A stretch of DNA of 56,304 nt from Mycobacterium sp. 852002-51057_SCH5723018 (GCF_001667035.1 NZ_LZIR01000113.1:1-56304); one strand, 5' to 3'; numbered from the stretch's first letter, positions 10,114 to 19,737 are shown. The notes: a model not told the origin generated them from the sequence alone. Program-made: numbers and translations.

Positions 10114-10241
10114 CTGCCCTCCTCCGTGTGAACCGAGACACATCATGTCAGGTCCATCATGGTGCATCGGCCAGGGAGACGACAGCGCAGGTCAACCCGT
10201 CGCCCTTGCGCTACCGCCGGTAAACCTGTTGCATCGGCGGT

Positions 10242-11717
10242 GTGGGCGAAGAGGTCAAGCGCACCGCGTATGACCGCGCACATCGGTCGGAATACCGGCG
10301 CAAGGTGCGCCTGTGCCTGGACGTCTTCGAGACGATGCTTGCGCAGTCGCGCTTCGACTGTTGTGACCGGCCGCTCACCGGCATGGAGATCGAGTGCAAC
10401 CTCGTCGACGCCGACTACCAGCCGGCCATGTCGAACAGGTACGTGCTGGACGCCATCGCCGATCCGGCTTACCAGACCGAATTAGGCGCCTACAACATCG
10501 AATTCAACGTGCCGCCCCGGCCACTGCCCGGACACACCGGGCTGGATCTGGAGGCCGAGGTGCGGGCCAGCCTGAACGACGCCGAAGCCAAGGCCAACTC
10601 CGGCGGGGCGCACATCGTGATGATCGGCATCCTGCCCACGCTGATGCCCGAGCACCTCGACGACGGCTGGATGAGCGAGTCGGCGCGGTACGCGGCGCTC
10701 AATGACTCGATCTTTTCCGCCCGCGGCGAGGACATCCCGATCAACATCGACGGTCCCGAGCCGCTGAGCTGGCGGGCCGCCTCGATTGCGCCCGAATCGG
10801 CTTGCACCAGCATGCAATTGCATCTGCAGCTGTCGCCCGCCGATTTCGCGGCCAACTGGAACGCGGCGCAGGTGCTCGCGGGTCCGCAGCTGTCGCTAGC
10901 CGCCAACTCGCCCTACTTCTTCGGCCACCAGCTGTGGGCCGAGACCCGCATCGAGGTGTTCGCGCAATCCACCGATACCCGCCCCGAGGAGCTCAAGACG
11001 CAGGGCGTGCGGCCGCGGGTGTGGTTTGGCGAGCGCTGGATCGACTCCGTCCTGGACCTTTTCAAGGAGAACGTCCAATACTTCCCGTCGCTCTTGCCCG
11101 AGCTCTCCGATGAAGACCCGGTCGCCGAGCTGGCCGCCGGACGCACGCCCCAGCTCGCCGAGTTGCGACTGCACAACGGCACCGTGTACCGGTGGAACCG
11201 GCCGGTGTACGACGTTGTCGACGGGCGCCCGCACCTGCGGCTGGAGAACCGGGTGCTGCCCGCCGGGCCGACCGTGATCGACATGCTGGGGAATTCGGCC
11301 TTCTACTACGGCGTGCTGCGCAGCCTGTCCGAGGACGAGGATCCGCTGTGGAACAGGATGGGTTTTCCTGTGGCAGAAGCGAATTTCCTCACGGCGGCGC
11401 GCAACGGCATCGAGGCCCGGGTGCACTGGCCCGGCGTGGGTGACGTGACGGCGCGCGAGCTGGTGCTTGACACGTTGCTGCCGCTCGCCCACGAAGGCCT
11501 GCGCCGCTGGGGCGTCGACGCCGAGGTGCGCGACCGGTTCCTAGGCGTCATCGAGGGCCGCGCCAAGACCGGCCGCAACGGGGCCAGCTGGCAGGTGTCC
11601 ACCGTGCGTAGGCTGGAGGACGGCGGCATGAGCCGGCCCGCGGCACTGGCCGAGATGCTCCGGCGGTACTGCGAACACATGCACGGCAACGAGCCGGTGC
11701 ACACCTGGAGTCCGTAA
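10242..11717 (+). CDS. Glutamate-cysteine ligase (GCS2) family protein (Rv3698-like)
   Basis: The 491-residue protein starts at a GTG. It has the glutamate-binding strand of the carboxylate-amine ligase fold (LTGMEIECNLVD, residues ~45-57), NIEFNVPPRPL near 85, and the ATP/metal-site region around 180-215. The family ligates glutamate to an amine, but mycobacteria already use EgtA for gamma-glutamylcysteine, so the substrate here is unknown. It is divergent from glpK. The methyltransferase gene follows after 16 bp and is probably co-transcribed. Confidence 0.85.
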   Translation: MGEEVKRTAYDRAHRSEYRRKVRLCLDVFETMLAQSRFDCCDRPLTGMEIECNLVDADYQPAMSNRYVLDAIADPAYQTELGAYNIEFNVPPRPLPGHTGLDLEAEVRASLNDAEAKANSGGAHIVMIGILPTLMPEHLDDGWMSESARYAALNDSIFSARGEDIPINIDGPEPLSWRAASIAPESACTSMQLHLQLSPADFAANWNAAQVLAGPQLSLAANSPYFFGHQLWAETRIEVFAQSTDTRPEELKTQGVRPRVWFGERWIDSVLDLFKENVQYFPSLLPELSDEDPVAELAAGRTPQLAELRLHNGTVYRWNRPVYDVVDGRPHLRLENRVLPAGPTVIDMLGNSAFYYGVLRSLSEDEDPLWNRMGFPVAEANFLTAARNGIEARVHWPGVGDVTARELVLDTLLPLAHEGLRRWGVDAEVRDRFLGVIEGRAKTGRNGASWQVSTVRRLEDGGMSRPAALAEMLRRYCEHMHGNEPVHTWSP

Positions 11718-11733
11718 ACGTGAAGGGGGAACC

Positions 11734-12411
11734 ATGTCGTCCGAAATCATGGACTGGGACGGTGCCTACCGCGAGGAGGGCGATTTCGAGGGGCCGCCGC
11801 CGTGGAACATCGGCGAGCCGCAGCCGGAGTTGGCGACGCTGATCGCGGCCGGCAAGTTCCGCAGCGACGTGCTGGACGCCGGTTGCGGGTTCGCCGAACT
11901 GTCGCTGGCGCTGGCCGCGCAGGGCTACACCGTGGTCGGCATCGACCTCACCCCGACCGCCGTCGCGGCGGCCACCAAGGCGGCCGCCGAGCGCGGCCTG
12001 AGCACCGCCAGCTTCGAGCAGGCCGACATCACCTCGTTCACCGGCTATGACGGGCGCTTCAACACGGTGGTCGACAGCACGCTGTTCCACTCGCTGCCCG
12101 TCGAGGGCCGCGACGGCTACCTGCGCTCGGTGCACCGCGCGGCGGCCCCGCGCGCCAGCTATTTCGTGCTCGTCTTCGCCAAGGGCGCCTTCCCCGCCGA
12201 GATGGAACCGAAGCCCAACGAGGTCGACGAGGACGAGCTGCGCGCCGCCGTGAGCAAGTACTGGGAGATCGACGAGATCGGGCCGGCCTACATCCACGCC
12301 AACATCCCTGCGGTCTCGAACGCGCCGTTCGAGTTTCCGCCGCACGACCGCGATGAGAAGGGTCGGATGAAGTTGCCGGCCTACCTGCTGACGGCGCACA
12401 AGACCGACTGA
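11734..12411 (+). CDS. Class I SAM-dependent methyltransferase (Rv3699-like)
   Basis: This 225-residue Rossmann methyltransferase has motif I VLDAGCGFAELSLALA (residues ~45-60), the acidic ribose-binding strand VVGID, and motif IV FNTVVDSTLFHSLP. AGGGGGA-type purines precede the ATG. The substrate is unknown; the overall form resembles small-molecule or thiol methyltransferases. Pairing with the GCS2-like ligase suggests that both modify the same small molecule. Confidence 0.88.
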   Translation: MSSEIMDWDGAYREEGDFEGPPPWNIGEPQPELATLIAAGKFRSDVLDAGCGFAELSLALAAQGYTVVGIDLTPTAVAAATKAAAERGLSTASFEQADITSFTGYDGRFNTVVDSTLFHSLPVEGRDGYLRSVHRAAAPRASYFVLVFAKGAFPAEMEPKPNEVDEDELRAAVSKYWEIDEIGPAYIHANIPAVSNAPFEFPPHDRDEKGRMKLPAYLLTAHKTD

Positions 12412-12418
12412 CATTCTC

Positions 12419-12442
12419 GAGCGTCACGCTGGCGTCACGCTC
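12419..12442. terminator. Short inverted repeat between the convergent methyltransferase and PE genes
   Basis: GAGCGTCACGC (12419-12429) and GCGTCACGCTC (12432-12442) form a hairpin with a central mismatch. The same bases also give a direct repeat of GCGTCACGCT. Its position between two convergent stops makes a bidirectional terminator plausible. Confidence 0.45.
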
Positions 12443-12453
12443 AAGCAGCCCAC

Positions 12454-13785
12454 TTATATGAGGGCGTTCCCGATGTTCTCCAACGCCAAAACAAAGCCGT
12501 TCACATCGGCGACCAGGCCGTTGAGCGCGCCGGTCACTGGCGGGATCTCGAACTGGCCCAGCACCACGGAGCCAACGACGATGCTCGGCACCTGGATGTC
12601 GGGCAGGCTGAAGGCGCCAAGGCCGATGGGTGGGATGGTCAGGTTCGCCGTGGAGAAGCCTGGCCAACTCAGCTGCGGCAGCGTGAAGTTGCCGATTCCG
12701 ATCGGCGGGATGGTCAGCGGAGCCGTGGCGAATCCCGGCCAGCTGATCTGCGGCAGCGTGAATTGGCCGAGGTTGATGGGCGGAACGGTGACGGGCGGGA
12801 TATTGAAGGTGGAAAGGCCGATGGGCGGCACGGTAAATCCCCCAAGGGTGATGGGGGGGATGGTGAATGGGTTAATAAAGCCTGGGGTGTTGAAGCCGAG
12901 CGAAGCTACGATATCAAAATCCTGAAGGTTAACAGCTATGCCACCGGGGATCAAAGGGCCGCCAATCGTGACTAGCGTTTGATTGCCCCCTCCAACAAAG
13001 AGATCCGGGAATTGTATCTGGGGAAAACCAATCCGGGGAACACTTATCGAAGGCAAGTCGAAGCCCTGTACCGTCACCGCGGGCAGGTTGAACGCCGGCA
13101 CCGTTATGGTGGGAGTGGATATCTGCGGCAGGTTGAATGAACCCACAGTTATGCCGGGGGGAGTCTGCCCAGCTGGGATATTGATCGACGGTAGCGTGAT
13201 TTGCGGCAAGTTAAACGGACTCAGCATTACATTCGGGGGCGTCGTCCCGGCCGGAATGCTGATGGGCGGAATAGTTATTTGCGGCAGATTGAAAGCGGCA
13301 AGGTTTACCGGAGGTATGTGCACTGGCGGCAGGTTGAGCCCCGGTGTGCCGAATGTGAATAATATGCCACCCGACGCTTCGACTTCGACGTTGAGGAAGC
13401 CGCCGAGCAAGCTGAACGTTTGTGTGGCCGCGGCGGGAGCCGCTGCGGCGGCCGCCTGCCCACCGCCGGCCAGCGCCGCTACCCCGTTGCCCACAGTCTG
13501 CGCTGCGTTAGCAGCCTCGGCGCTGGCATATGCCGCCGCGCCAGCACCCAACAGGCTTTCGAACTCGGCGTGGAACGCCTGCGCTTGGGCGCTGAGAGAT
13601 TGAAACTGCTGGCCGGCGCTGCCGAATAGCGAAGCGATCGCGATCGATACCTCGTCTTGAGCGGCGGCCGCTAGCCCGGTGGTGGGGCCCGCGGCCGCAA
13701 CGGCCTCGGCCAGCGAGGCACGGATGCCTGCCAGGTTCTGCGCTGCAGCCTGCACGGCTTCCGGCACGGTGGTTACAAATGACAT
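12454..13785 (-). CDS. PE family protein with PPE-MPTR-like Ile/Pro repeat tail
   Basis: Residues 1-95 are a PE domain (SFVTTVPEAVQAAAQNLAGI...) with the type VII secretion motif Y86-x3-E90 (YASAE). An Ala-rich linker follows. From about residue 140 to 420 there are many degenerate repeats of the form FNLPxIxIPxI with alternating Thr/Val, resembling the tails of PPE-MPTR proteins rather than the PGRS or lipase tails usual for PE proteins. AGGGAG precedes the ATG. Its base composition is visibly less GC-rich in the tail (about 12840-13400) than that of its neighbours. Between the methyltransferase and egtE, M. tuberculosis has no such gene, so this is an insertion. It is likely secreted or surface-exposed through an ESX system. 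Confidence 0.88.
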   Translation of the reverse strand: MSFVTTVPEAVQAAAQNLAGIRASLAEAVAAAGPTTGLAAAAQDEVSIAIASLFGSAGQQFQSLSAQAQAFHAEFESLLGAGAAAYASAEAANAAQTVGNGVAALAGGGQAAAAAAPAAATQTFSLLGGFLNVEVEASGGILFTFGTPGLNLPPVHIPPVNLAAFNLPQITIPPISIPAGTTPPNVMLSPFNLPQITLPSINIPAGQTPPGITVGSFNLPQISTPTITVPAFNLPAVTVQGFDLPSISVPRIGFPQIQFPDLFVGGGNQTLVTIGGPLIPGGIAVNLQDFDIVASLGFNTPGFINPFTIPPITLGGFTVPPIGLSTFNIPPVTVPPINLGQFTLPQISWPGFATAPLTIPPIGIGNFTLPQLSWPGFSTANLTIPPIGLGAFSLPDIQVPSIVVGSVVLGQFEIPPVTGALNGLVADVNGFVLALENIGNALI

Positions 13786-13825
13786 TTCCAGCTCCCTTCA
13801 CGAATGCGGCAAACGGCCGAGTAAT

Positions 13826-14059
13826 TTAGCGAGAAGTACTAACAACGGGCGCGGTGGCGGCGGCCATCACATGTGATGCCGCACCTTGCCAGGAAGCGCT
13901 CACCAGCCCTGAGGTGACCGCGTTGAATGAGGTTGCGGTCGAGGCTAATTCACCAGCTAGGCCATCCCAGGCCGCTGCAGCCTCCAATATCCGAGCCGGC
14001 CCGGCGGCCCCGAATCTTCGGAGGGAGTTCAATTGTGGGGGCAGCACAGAGCAGTTCAC
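13826..14059 (-). pseudogene. Truncated PPE head (77 residues), probable pseudogene
   Basis: The open frame starts at a GTG and matches the first ~75 residues of a PPE domain: VLPPQLNS at 5-12, ILEAAAAWDGLAGELAS at 24-40, and the W57-x-G59 turn in VSASWQGAAS. It stops at TAA after PVVSTSR, so over half of the ~180-residue PPE domain is missing. It lies 40 bp upstream of the PE gene on the same strand, the reverse of the usual PE-then-PPE order. It may be expressed as a fragment but cannot form the full PE-PPE interface. Confidence 0.75.
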
Positions 14060-14226
14060 TTCGCATCCCTTTCACCGACTTTGCATCGGCGTGCCGCGGA
14101 GTCCCCACACCCCTAATCTCGGCGGACGCTATGGCAGAAGTTACAGCACGTGCGCTGAATAAGCACCAGGATTTTCGTGAGAATACTGATTTTCACCGCA
14201 GAGCTGCCTCTCCGGTCGCTTTTCGG

Positions 14227-15369
14227 CTAGGTGCCGGTCGCCGCGGTGGCCGCGATCAGCGCCTCGGCGAAGGTCTCCAGCTCGTCGGCCGTGGTGTCGA
14301 CGTGCGGCGAAATCCTCAGCAGGGGCGCACTCAGCTCCAGCGGCGCCCGCTGCACTCCGACGAAAGTCGTCAGGATCCGCCGCTCGGTGAGCAACCATGA
14401 CCGCACCGCCAGCGGGTCGGCGCCGTCGACCGGGGCCAGCGTCGTGATGGCGCTCGGCTCCTCGACCTCTTCGACCACCGCCCACCCCGGCACGTCGGCC
14501 AGCGCCGCCCTGCTGATGCCACCGACCTTCGCCAGACCCGCCCGAACGACCTGCGGTCCGCACGCCAGATGCTCCCCCAGCGCCAGCGAAAACCCCACGC
14601 GCGCAGCGATGTTGGCTTCGCCGAAGTCAAGCTGCTGGGCCACCGGCACCGAGGACATCCACTCCGGTGCCGCCAGCCGCGGGTGCAACCGCTCCATCAG
14701 ATCCGGGCGCACCGCCAGACAGCCCACCCCGCGGGGGCCGGCGATCCACTTTCGCGACGACGCATAGGTCACGTCGGCGCCCACCGCGCAGTCCACCTGG
14801 CCTAGTGCCTGGGCGGCGTCCACCACCAGTGGCAGCCCCAATTCGACGCAAAGTTGCGCGACCATCGAAAGCGGTTGCACCACACCGCTGTGGCTGGCGA
14901 CCGCCGTCAGATGCACCAGGTCGGGCGGGTCTTCTTCCAGCGCCAGTGCGGCGTCGTCGAGGGCAACCCGGCCATCCTCGAGGGTCGGCAACAGACGGCG
15001 GTCGAATCCGTGGGCCGCCATCATCGCCAGGTTGGGACCGTACTCGCCCAGCAGGCAGGCCACCCGGCGGCGTTCTGCCGGCCAGCTTCCCAACAGGAGG
15101 TCCAGCGCGTTCAGCGAGCCGGTGGTGAACACCACCTCGGCGTCGGGCATGCCGCACAGCGCGGCGACCGCCGCTCGCCCGGCGTCCAGCACCGGGACGG
15201 CCGCCTCGGCCGCGACATAGCCACCGATCTCGGCCTCGTTGCGCGCGTGGCGGGCGGTGGCATCGATGACCGCGAGGCTTTGCCGCGAGCAGGCGGCACT
15301 GTCCAGGTGCAGCCCGGCCACCGGCGGGCGGGCCGCTTGCCATCGGTCGGCCAGCGAATCTTGGGTCAC
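14227..15369 (-). CDS. egtE: Ergothioneine biosynthesis PLP-dependent C-S lyase
   Basis: EgtE cleaves the hercynylcysteine sulfoxide to ergothioneine. The 380-residue protein has a fold-type I (class V aminotransferase) core. K207 in YASSRKWIAG is the PLP lysine, and D184 in VVDAAQALG contacts the pyridine nitrogen. The GTG start overlaps the egtD stop by 4 nt. It is the last gene of the operon. Confidence 0.95.
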   Translation of the reverse strand: MTQDSLADRWQAARPPVAGLHLDSAACSRQSLAVIDATARHARNEAEIGGYVAAEAAVPVLDAGRAAVAALCGMPDAEVVFTTGSLNALDLLLGSWPAERRRVACLLGEYGPNLAMMAAHGFDRRLLPTLEDGRVALDDAALALEEDPPDLVHLTAVASHSGVVQPLSMVAQLCVELGLPLVVDAAQALGQVDCAVGADVTYASSRKWIAGPRGVGCLAVRPDLMERLHPRLAAPEWMSSVPVAQQLDFGEANIAARVGFSLALGEHLACGPQVVRAGLAKVGGISRAALADVPGWAVVEEVEEPSAITTLAPVDGADPLAVRSWLLTERRILTTFVGVQRAPLELSAPLLRISPHVDTTADELETFAEALIAATAATGT

Positions 15370-16331
15370 TTCAGCGCCAACGACAGCCCGAAGTCACCGG
15401 CTTCGTCGGTCCACCACCGGATCCTCCGCAGCCCGGCGCCGGCCAACTCGGCGCTCACCCCGTCTGGCCGGAACTTGGATGACACCTCGGTGAGCATTTC
15501 CTCGCCGGCGGCGAAGTCGACGGTCAGGTCGAGCGCACCGACGCGCACCCGCTGGGGGCTGTCGGCGCGCAGCCACATCTCGATCCGTTCCTCGTCGCCG
15601 TTCCAGCGGGCGACATGCCGGTAGGCCTCGACGTCGAAATCGGCGTCGAGCTGCCGGTTGATCACTGCGAGCACGTTGCGGTTGAAGCGGGCCGTCACCC
15701 CGGCGGCGTCGTCGTAGGCACGCACCAGCCGGCCGGTGTCCTTGACCAGGTCGGTGCCCAGCAGCAGGCTGTCGCCCGGCCGCATCACCGCGGCCAACGT
15801 CGAGAGGAATTCCGCGCGCGGCTCGGGCGTGAGATTGCCGATGGTCGACCCCAAGAACACGAACAACCGTCGCCCGCCGTCGGGAATCTCGGTCAGGTGT
15901 TCCTCGAAGTCCCCACAGACCGCGTTGATTTCGACGCCCGGGTACTCGCGCTGGATGGCGGCCGCGGTCGCGGACAGCACGCTGGCGTCGACGTCGAACG
16001 GCACGAATCCGCGCAACGATCCGCGGTCGCGCAGCGCATCCAGCAGCCGCCGCGTCTTCTCCGATGTCCCGGCGCCCAATTCGACCAAGGTGTCGGCCTC
16101 GCTGGCCGACGCGATCTCGGCGGAGCGGGCGCGCAGGATCTCGGCCTCGGCGCGGGTCGGATAGTACTCGGGTAACCGGGTGATCTGATCGAACAGGTCG
16201 CTGCCCACCGAGTCGTAGAACCACTTGGGCGGCAAGCACTTCGGTGTCTGGCGCAGGCCGTCGAGCACGTCGCGACGCAACGCGTGATACGCCGAGTCGG
16301 CGGCGAGGTGGTTGGACAGCGTCAGCGTCAT
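15366..16331 (-). CDS. egtD: L-histidine N-alpha-methyltransferase
   Basis: EgtD trimethylates histidine to hercynine with three SAM. I chose the ATG at 16331 (MTLTLSNHLAAD), giving 321 residues, the family length; the open frame upstream of it is only the overlap with egtC. The histidine-binding YYPTRAEAEIL, the SAM loop LVELGAGTSEKTRRLL and the FLGSTIGNL segment are all present. The ATG overlaps the egtC stop by 4 nt. Confidence 0.97.
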   Translation of the reverse strand: MTLTLSNHLAADSAYHALRRDVLDGLRQTPKCLPPKWFYDSVGSDLFDQITRLPEYYPTRAEAEILRARSAEIASASEADTLVELGAGTSEKTRRLLDALRDRGSLRGFVPFDVDASVLSATAAAIQREYPGVEINAVCGDFEEHLTEIPDGGRRLFVFLGSTIGNLTPEPRAEFLSTLAAVMRPGDSLLLGTDLVKDTGRLVRAYDDAAGVTARFNRNVLAVINRQLDADFDVEAYRHVARWNGDEERIEMWLRADSPQRVRVGALDLTVDFAAGEEMLTEVSSKFRPDGVSAELAGAGLRRIRWWTDEAGDFGLSLALK

Positions 16332-17032
16332 CGTCGAGATCCTTTCGGGTGAGTGAGCGGCGTCAACGTGACCCCTTGCGCGGTGACCTCGACGAGGTGG
16401 CGGTCCGGCACGTCGTCCCAGTCGGGCGCGTCGTCGTACGGCTCGCTGGCCAGCACCACCCCGTCGTCGCGGCGCAGGATGGACAAGGTGTCGCCCCAGA
16501 CCGTAGCCAGGAGACGAGAGCCATTGGCGGCCAATATATTTAGGCGCGCGAGCGGGTCGGCCATTCCTATTTCGGCGATGGTGTCGCCCAAGGTGTCGAG
16601 CCCACGGTCGAAGATGGTGGCCGCCAGAATGGCGCTGTCGCAGACCGATTCGGCCGACGACGTGGGCGGCAGCACGGCGCGGTCGACAATTCCGTTGTGC
16701 GACAACAGCCACCGGCCGTCGGTGAACGGCGCCGACGCGCTGGCCTCGATCGGCATGCCGACGGTCGCCGACCGCACCGCGGCCACGATGCAGTGGCTGT
16801 GCAGCGCCGGCGCGACGGAGTCGAAGGACACCTCACCCCACAGCGGCGCCTGGCTGCGCCACCGCCTCGGCAGGTCGCGGTCGAAAAACCCGACGCCCCA
16901 GCCGTCGGCGTTCATCAGGCCGTGCTTCTGCCGGCGCGGCGCGTAGGACTGCACCCGCAGGCCATGGGGCGGGTCGAGCACCAGCGAGGAGACCGCGACG
17001 TCGGCGCCCAGCCAGCCGAGGTGACGACACAT
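16328..17032 (-). CDS. egtC: Gamma-glutamyl hercynylcysteine sulfoxide hydrolase (class II amidotransferase)
   Basis: EgtC removes glutamate from gamma-glutamyl hercynylcysteine sulfoxide. The start at 17032 places the catalytic cysteine at position 2 (MCRHLGWLG), as needed for an N-terminal nucleophile hydrolase. The upstream in-frame extension belongs to egtB. HNGIVDRAVLPPT and the RSATVGMPIEA segment match the class II glutaminase fold. The length of 234 residues is typical. The ATG overlaps the egtB stop by 1 nt. Confidence 0.96.
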   Translation of the reverse strand: MCRHLGWLGADVAVSSLVLDPPHGLRVQSYAPRRQKHGLMNADGWGVGFFDRDLPRRWRSQAPLWGEVSFDSVAPALHSHCIVAAVRSATVGMPIEASASAPFTDGRWLLSHNGIVDRAVLPPTSSAESVCDSAILAATIFDRGLDTLGDTIAEIGMADPLARLNILAANGSRLLATVWGDTLSILRRDDGVVLASEPYDDAPDWDDVPDRHLVEVTAQGVTLTPLTHPKGSRR

Positions 17033-18321
17033 CAGGGGCGATCCTCCGCCACGTCCCACGCCAGGCGGACGCCGGAGAAGATCTGCCGGCGGATCGGATG
17101 ATCCCAGTTGCGGAAGCTGGGCCGCAGGATGGCGGACTCGACGGCCCACGAGCCGCCGCGCAGCACCCGGTAGTCACCGTCGAAGAACGGTTGCGAGTAG
17201 CGCTCGTAGATCATCGGGACGAACCCCGGCCATGGACGCAGCGGCGAGGTGGTCCATTCCCAGACGTCGCCCAGCATCTGCTCCACCCCGTAGGCCGAGG
17301 CACCGGCCGGGTAGGCGCCGACGGGCGCCGGACGCAGCGCGGTGCCCCCGAGATTCGCCAGTGCGGCAGACGGCTCCTGGGCCCCCCACGGATACCGGCG
17401 CCGGGTGTCGGTCGACGGATCCCACGCGCAGGCCTTCTCCCATTCGATTTCGGTGGGCAGCCGTGCGCCGGCCCAGGCCGCATATGCCTCGGCCTCGAAG
17501 TAGGTGACGTGCTGCACCGGCTCGTCGGCCGGAATGTCCTCGATGTAGCCGAATCGGACGCGCGTTTGACCGTCGGCGCTCCAGAACTGCGGCGCGGTCA
17601 GTCCCGCGGCCTGGCGATGCTCCCAGCCGCGCTCGGACCACCACCGCGCGTCGTGGTAGCCGCCGTCGTCGATGAACGCTCGCCATTCGCCGTTGGTGAC
17701 GGGGACCCGGCCGATCCGGAACGACGGGACGTCGACGACGTGCGCCGGACGTTCGTTATCCAGCGAGTACGGCTCGGTCGCGGCGTCCACACCCAGCACG
17801 AAGGGGCCGCCCGGGATCAGCACCGACGTCCCGGTCAGTCCGGGCCGGCCCGGGGGCACGGCGGCGTCGCGCAGCAGCGGAGCGCCGGTGCGCAGGTTCA
17901 GCGCCTGCAGCATCGTCTCGTCGTGCTGGTTTTCGTGGCTGGCCATCATTCCGTAGGCGAAGGTGCTGGCCTCATCGGGCAGCGCATCGAGGGCGTCCAG
18001 GGCCGCGGACCGCACCGTCCGGCAGTACGATCGCGCGCGGTCGGGGGACAGCAGCGGCAGCTCGACGCGGCTGGCGCGGGAGTGTTCGAAGGCGTCGTAG
18101 AGGGCCTCGACCGCCGGCGAAAGCATCCCGGGCCGGGCCGGATCGCCACCGCGCAACAGCCAGAACTCTTCTTGCTGACCGATGTGCGCCAGGTCCCATA
18201 CCAGCGGGCTCATCAACGGGTCGTACTGGCGGCACAGCTCAGCGTCGTCGAACTCGACGAGCCGCAGCGTCCGCGCCCGCGCCCGCGCCAGATCGTCGGC
18301 GAGCCTCTCCCGTGAAGTCAC
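17032..18321 (-). CDS. egtB: Hercynine oxygenase (sulfoxide synthase)
   Basis: EgtB is the non-heme iron enzyme that joins gamma-glutamylcysteine to hercynine with O2. The GTG at 18321 (VTSRERLADDL) gives 429 residues. The N-terminal DinB-like domain carries the iron ligands H46 (DLAHIGQQ) and the HX3HXE motif H129-H133-E135 (SHENQHDE). The C-terminal half is a formylglycine-generating-enzyme fold (RLPTEIEWEKAC, VWEWTTSPLRPWPGF, LRGGSWA). The start overlaps the egtA stop by 4 nt. Confidence 0.97.
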   Translation of the reverse strand: MTSRERLADDLARARARTLRLVEFDDAELCRQYDPLMSPLVWDLAHIGQQEEFWLLRGGDPARPGMLSPAVEALYDAFEHSRASRVELPLLSPDRARSYCRTVRSAALDALDALPDEASTFAYGMMASHENQHDETMLQALNLRTGAPLLRDAAVPPGRPGLTGTSVLIPGGPFVLGVDAATEPYSLDNERPAHVVDVPSFRIGRVPVTNGEWRAFIDDGGYHDARWWSERGWEHRQAAGLTAPQFWSADGQTRVRFGYIEDIPADEPVQHVTYFEAEAYAAWAGARLPTEIEWEKACAWDPSTDTRRRYPWGAQEPSAALANLGGTALRPAPVGAYPAGASAYGVEQMLGDVWEWTTSPLRPWPGFVPMIYERYSQPFFDGDYRVLRGGSWAVESAILRPSFRNWDHPIRRQIFSGVRLAWDVAEDRP

Positions 18322-19589
18322 GACCCCCCTTGGGTCAACGTCGCGGCCTGCGAGACCGTCGCCGCGATCCCGTGTTCGATCACCTGGTCGGAGAAGTCGT
18401 CGCCGGGACATCGGCCCTGCTCGACGGTGTGGACCAGCCGCTGCATCGCGTCGGCGAGCTCGGCGGGAGCCCGGTCGGCGGCGACGGCGACGCACGCGTT
18501 GGCCGCCTCGTACAGCCGCCGGTCACGCAGGCCGGCCCGGGCCGCGACATCCCACGCCGTGGCCACGGGTTCGACGGCCCGAGCCGCGATGTCGGCGGCC
18601 ACCGGGTCGTCGAGCAAGGTCACTAGCGTGAACACCACGGCCGGCCAGAAGGCGTCCGGCAGGGCGTCGAGATAGCGGATCTCCAGCCACCGCCTGGGAC
18701 GCACCGGCGGGAACAGCGTGGTCAGGTGGTATTCCAGGTCGGCGGTGGTGGGGCGGCGATCGCCGAGCAACACCCGCCCGTCCACCCAGTCGGCGAACGG
18801 CACCCACCGCGTGACCGCCACGGCGTCGTCGGGATTGTGCACCATCATCACGGGAGCCTTGAGCGCATAGCGCGCCCAGTCCGTGCCGGGATCGTCGCCG
18901 CTGGCACCCAGGATGGGACCGCAGCGCGCCGAGTCCATCCGCCCCCACACCCGCTGCCGGCTCGAGGCCCAACCGGTGAACTCGCCGCCCAGCATCGGGG
19001 AGTTGGCGGCAATGGCGATCATCGTCGGTCCCAGCGCGTGCGCCAGCCGCACCCGCGCCGCCCATCCGTCTTGCGGCCCGGCGTCCACGTTGACCTGAAT
19101 CGACGCCGTCGACGTCATCATCGCCGCGCCCGCCTCCCCGGAGTGGCTGGCGCCGAAGAACTCCTCCATGGCGCGGTAGCGGGCGCCCGGGTTGATGCGC
19201 TTGGGCGGGCGCAGCGGGTCCGCCCCGAGGAAAACCAGGCCCAGCCCGGCGTCCGCGAACGCCGACCGCAGTACGGCCTGGTCGCGGCGCATCGCGTCGA
19301 TCGCGGCCGCCACACCGTCGACGGGCGGCCCCGAGAGTTCGACGGCGCCGCCGGGTTCGACGGTGACGGCGCTGCCGCCGGAGAGCTTAGGGAGCTGCTT
19401 AAGGACGTCGGATATTTCGCCCCAGCGCGGCCTGCGGTGCGGGTCGGCCGGATCGTGGCAATGCCCTTCCAGCTCGAGGCCGACGTAGCGTAGCGGGCCG
19501 TCGGCCAGGCAGCCGTCGGCGATGTACTTCGCTGCGGCGGCGGAGTCGGCCATTTCCGCTCGGGCGGCGCTGACAGCGGCGAAGGCCAT
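18318..19589 (-). CDS. egtA: Glutamate-cysteine ligase for ergothioneine
   Basis: EgtA makes gamma-glutamylcysteine for EgtB. The 423-residue protein is a GCS2-type ligase: glutamate-site strand LRYVGLELEGHC, VTVEPGGAVELSGPP, the TASIQVNVDAG strand and a RYLDALPDAFW segment. It is the first gene of a five-gene operon whose members all overlap. The 148 bp upstream should hold the promoter. Confidence 0.95.
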   Translation of the reverse strand: MAFAAVSAARAEMADSAAAAKYIADGCLADGPLRYVGLELEGHCHDPADPHRRPRWGEISDVLKQLPKLSGGSAVTVEPGGAVELSGPPVDGVAAAIDAMRRDQAVLRSAFADAGLGLVFLGADPLRPPKRINPGARYRAMEEFFGASHSGEAGAAMMTSTASIQVNVDAGPQDGWAARVRLAHALGPTMIAIAANSPMLGGEFTGWASSRQRVWGRMDSARCGPILGASGDDPGTDWARYALKAPVMMVHNPDDAVAVTRWVPFADWVDGRVLLGDRRPTTADLEYHLTTLFPPVRPRRWLEIRYLDALPDAFWPAVVFTLVTLLDDPVAADIAARAVEPVATAWDVAARAGLRDRRLYEAANACVAVAADRAPAELADAMQRLVHTVEQGRCPGDDFSDQVIEHGIAATVSQAATLTQGGS

Positions 19590-19737
19590 ATCACGATCCC
19601 TTCGGGCCCGGGCCGAAGTCGCGGACCGCTTGTTGCGCAGCTGACGGAAAGATAATTGCCACTACTTCATCTTGCAGATCGCACCGACATATTCCCGTCC
19701 CCGCGGAATCTCCACGCGCGGCCTGCCCGGGTTCACG

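Noticed and set aside
10114..10241. A vapBC-type toxin-antitoxin remnant next to glpK
   Set aside because: M. tuberculosis has one here, but the 128-bp gap in this window encodes no PIN-domain or antitoxin-like sequence.
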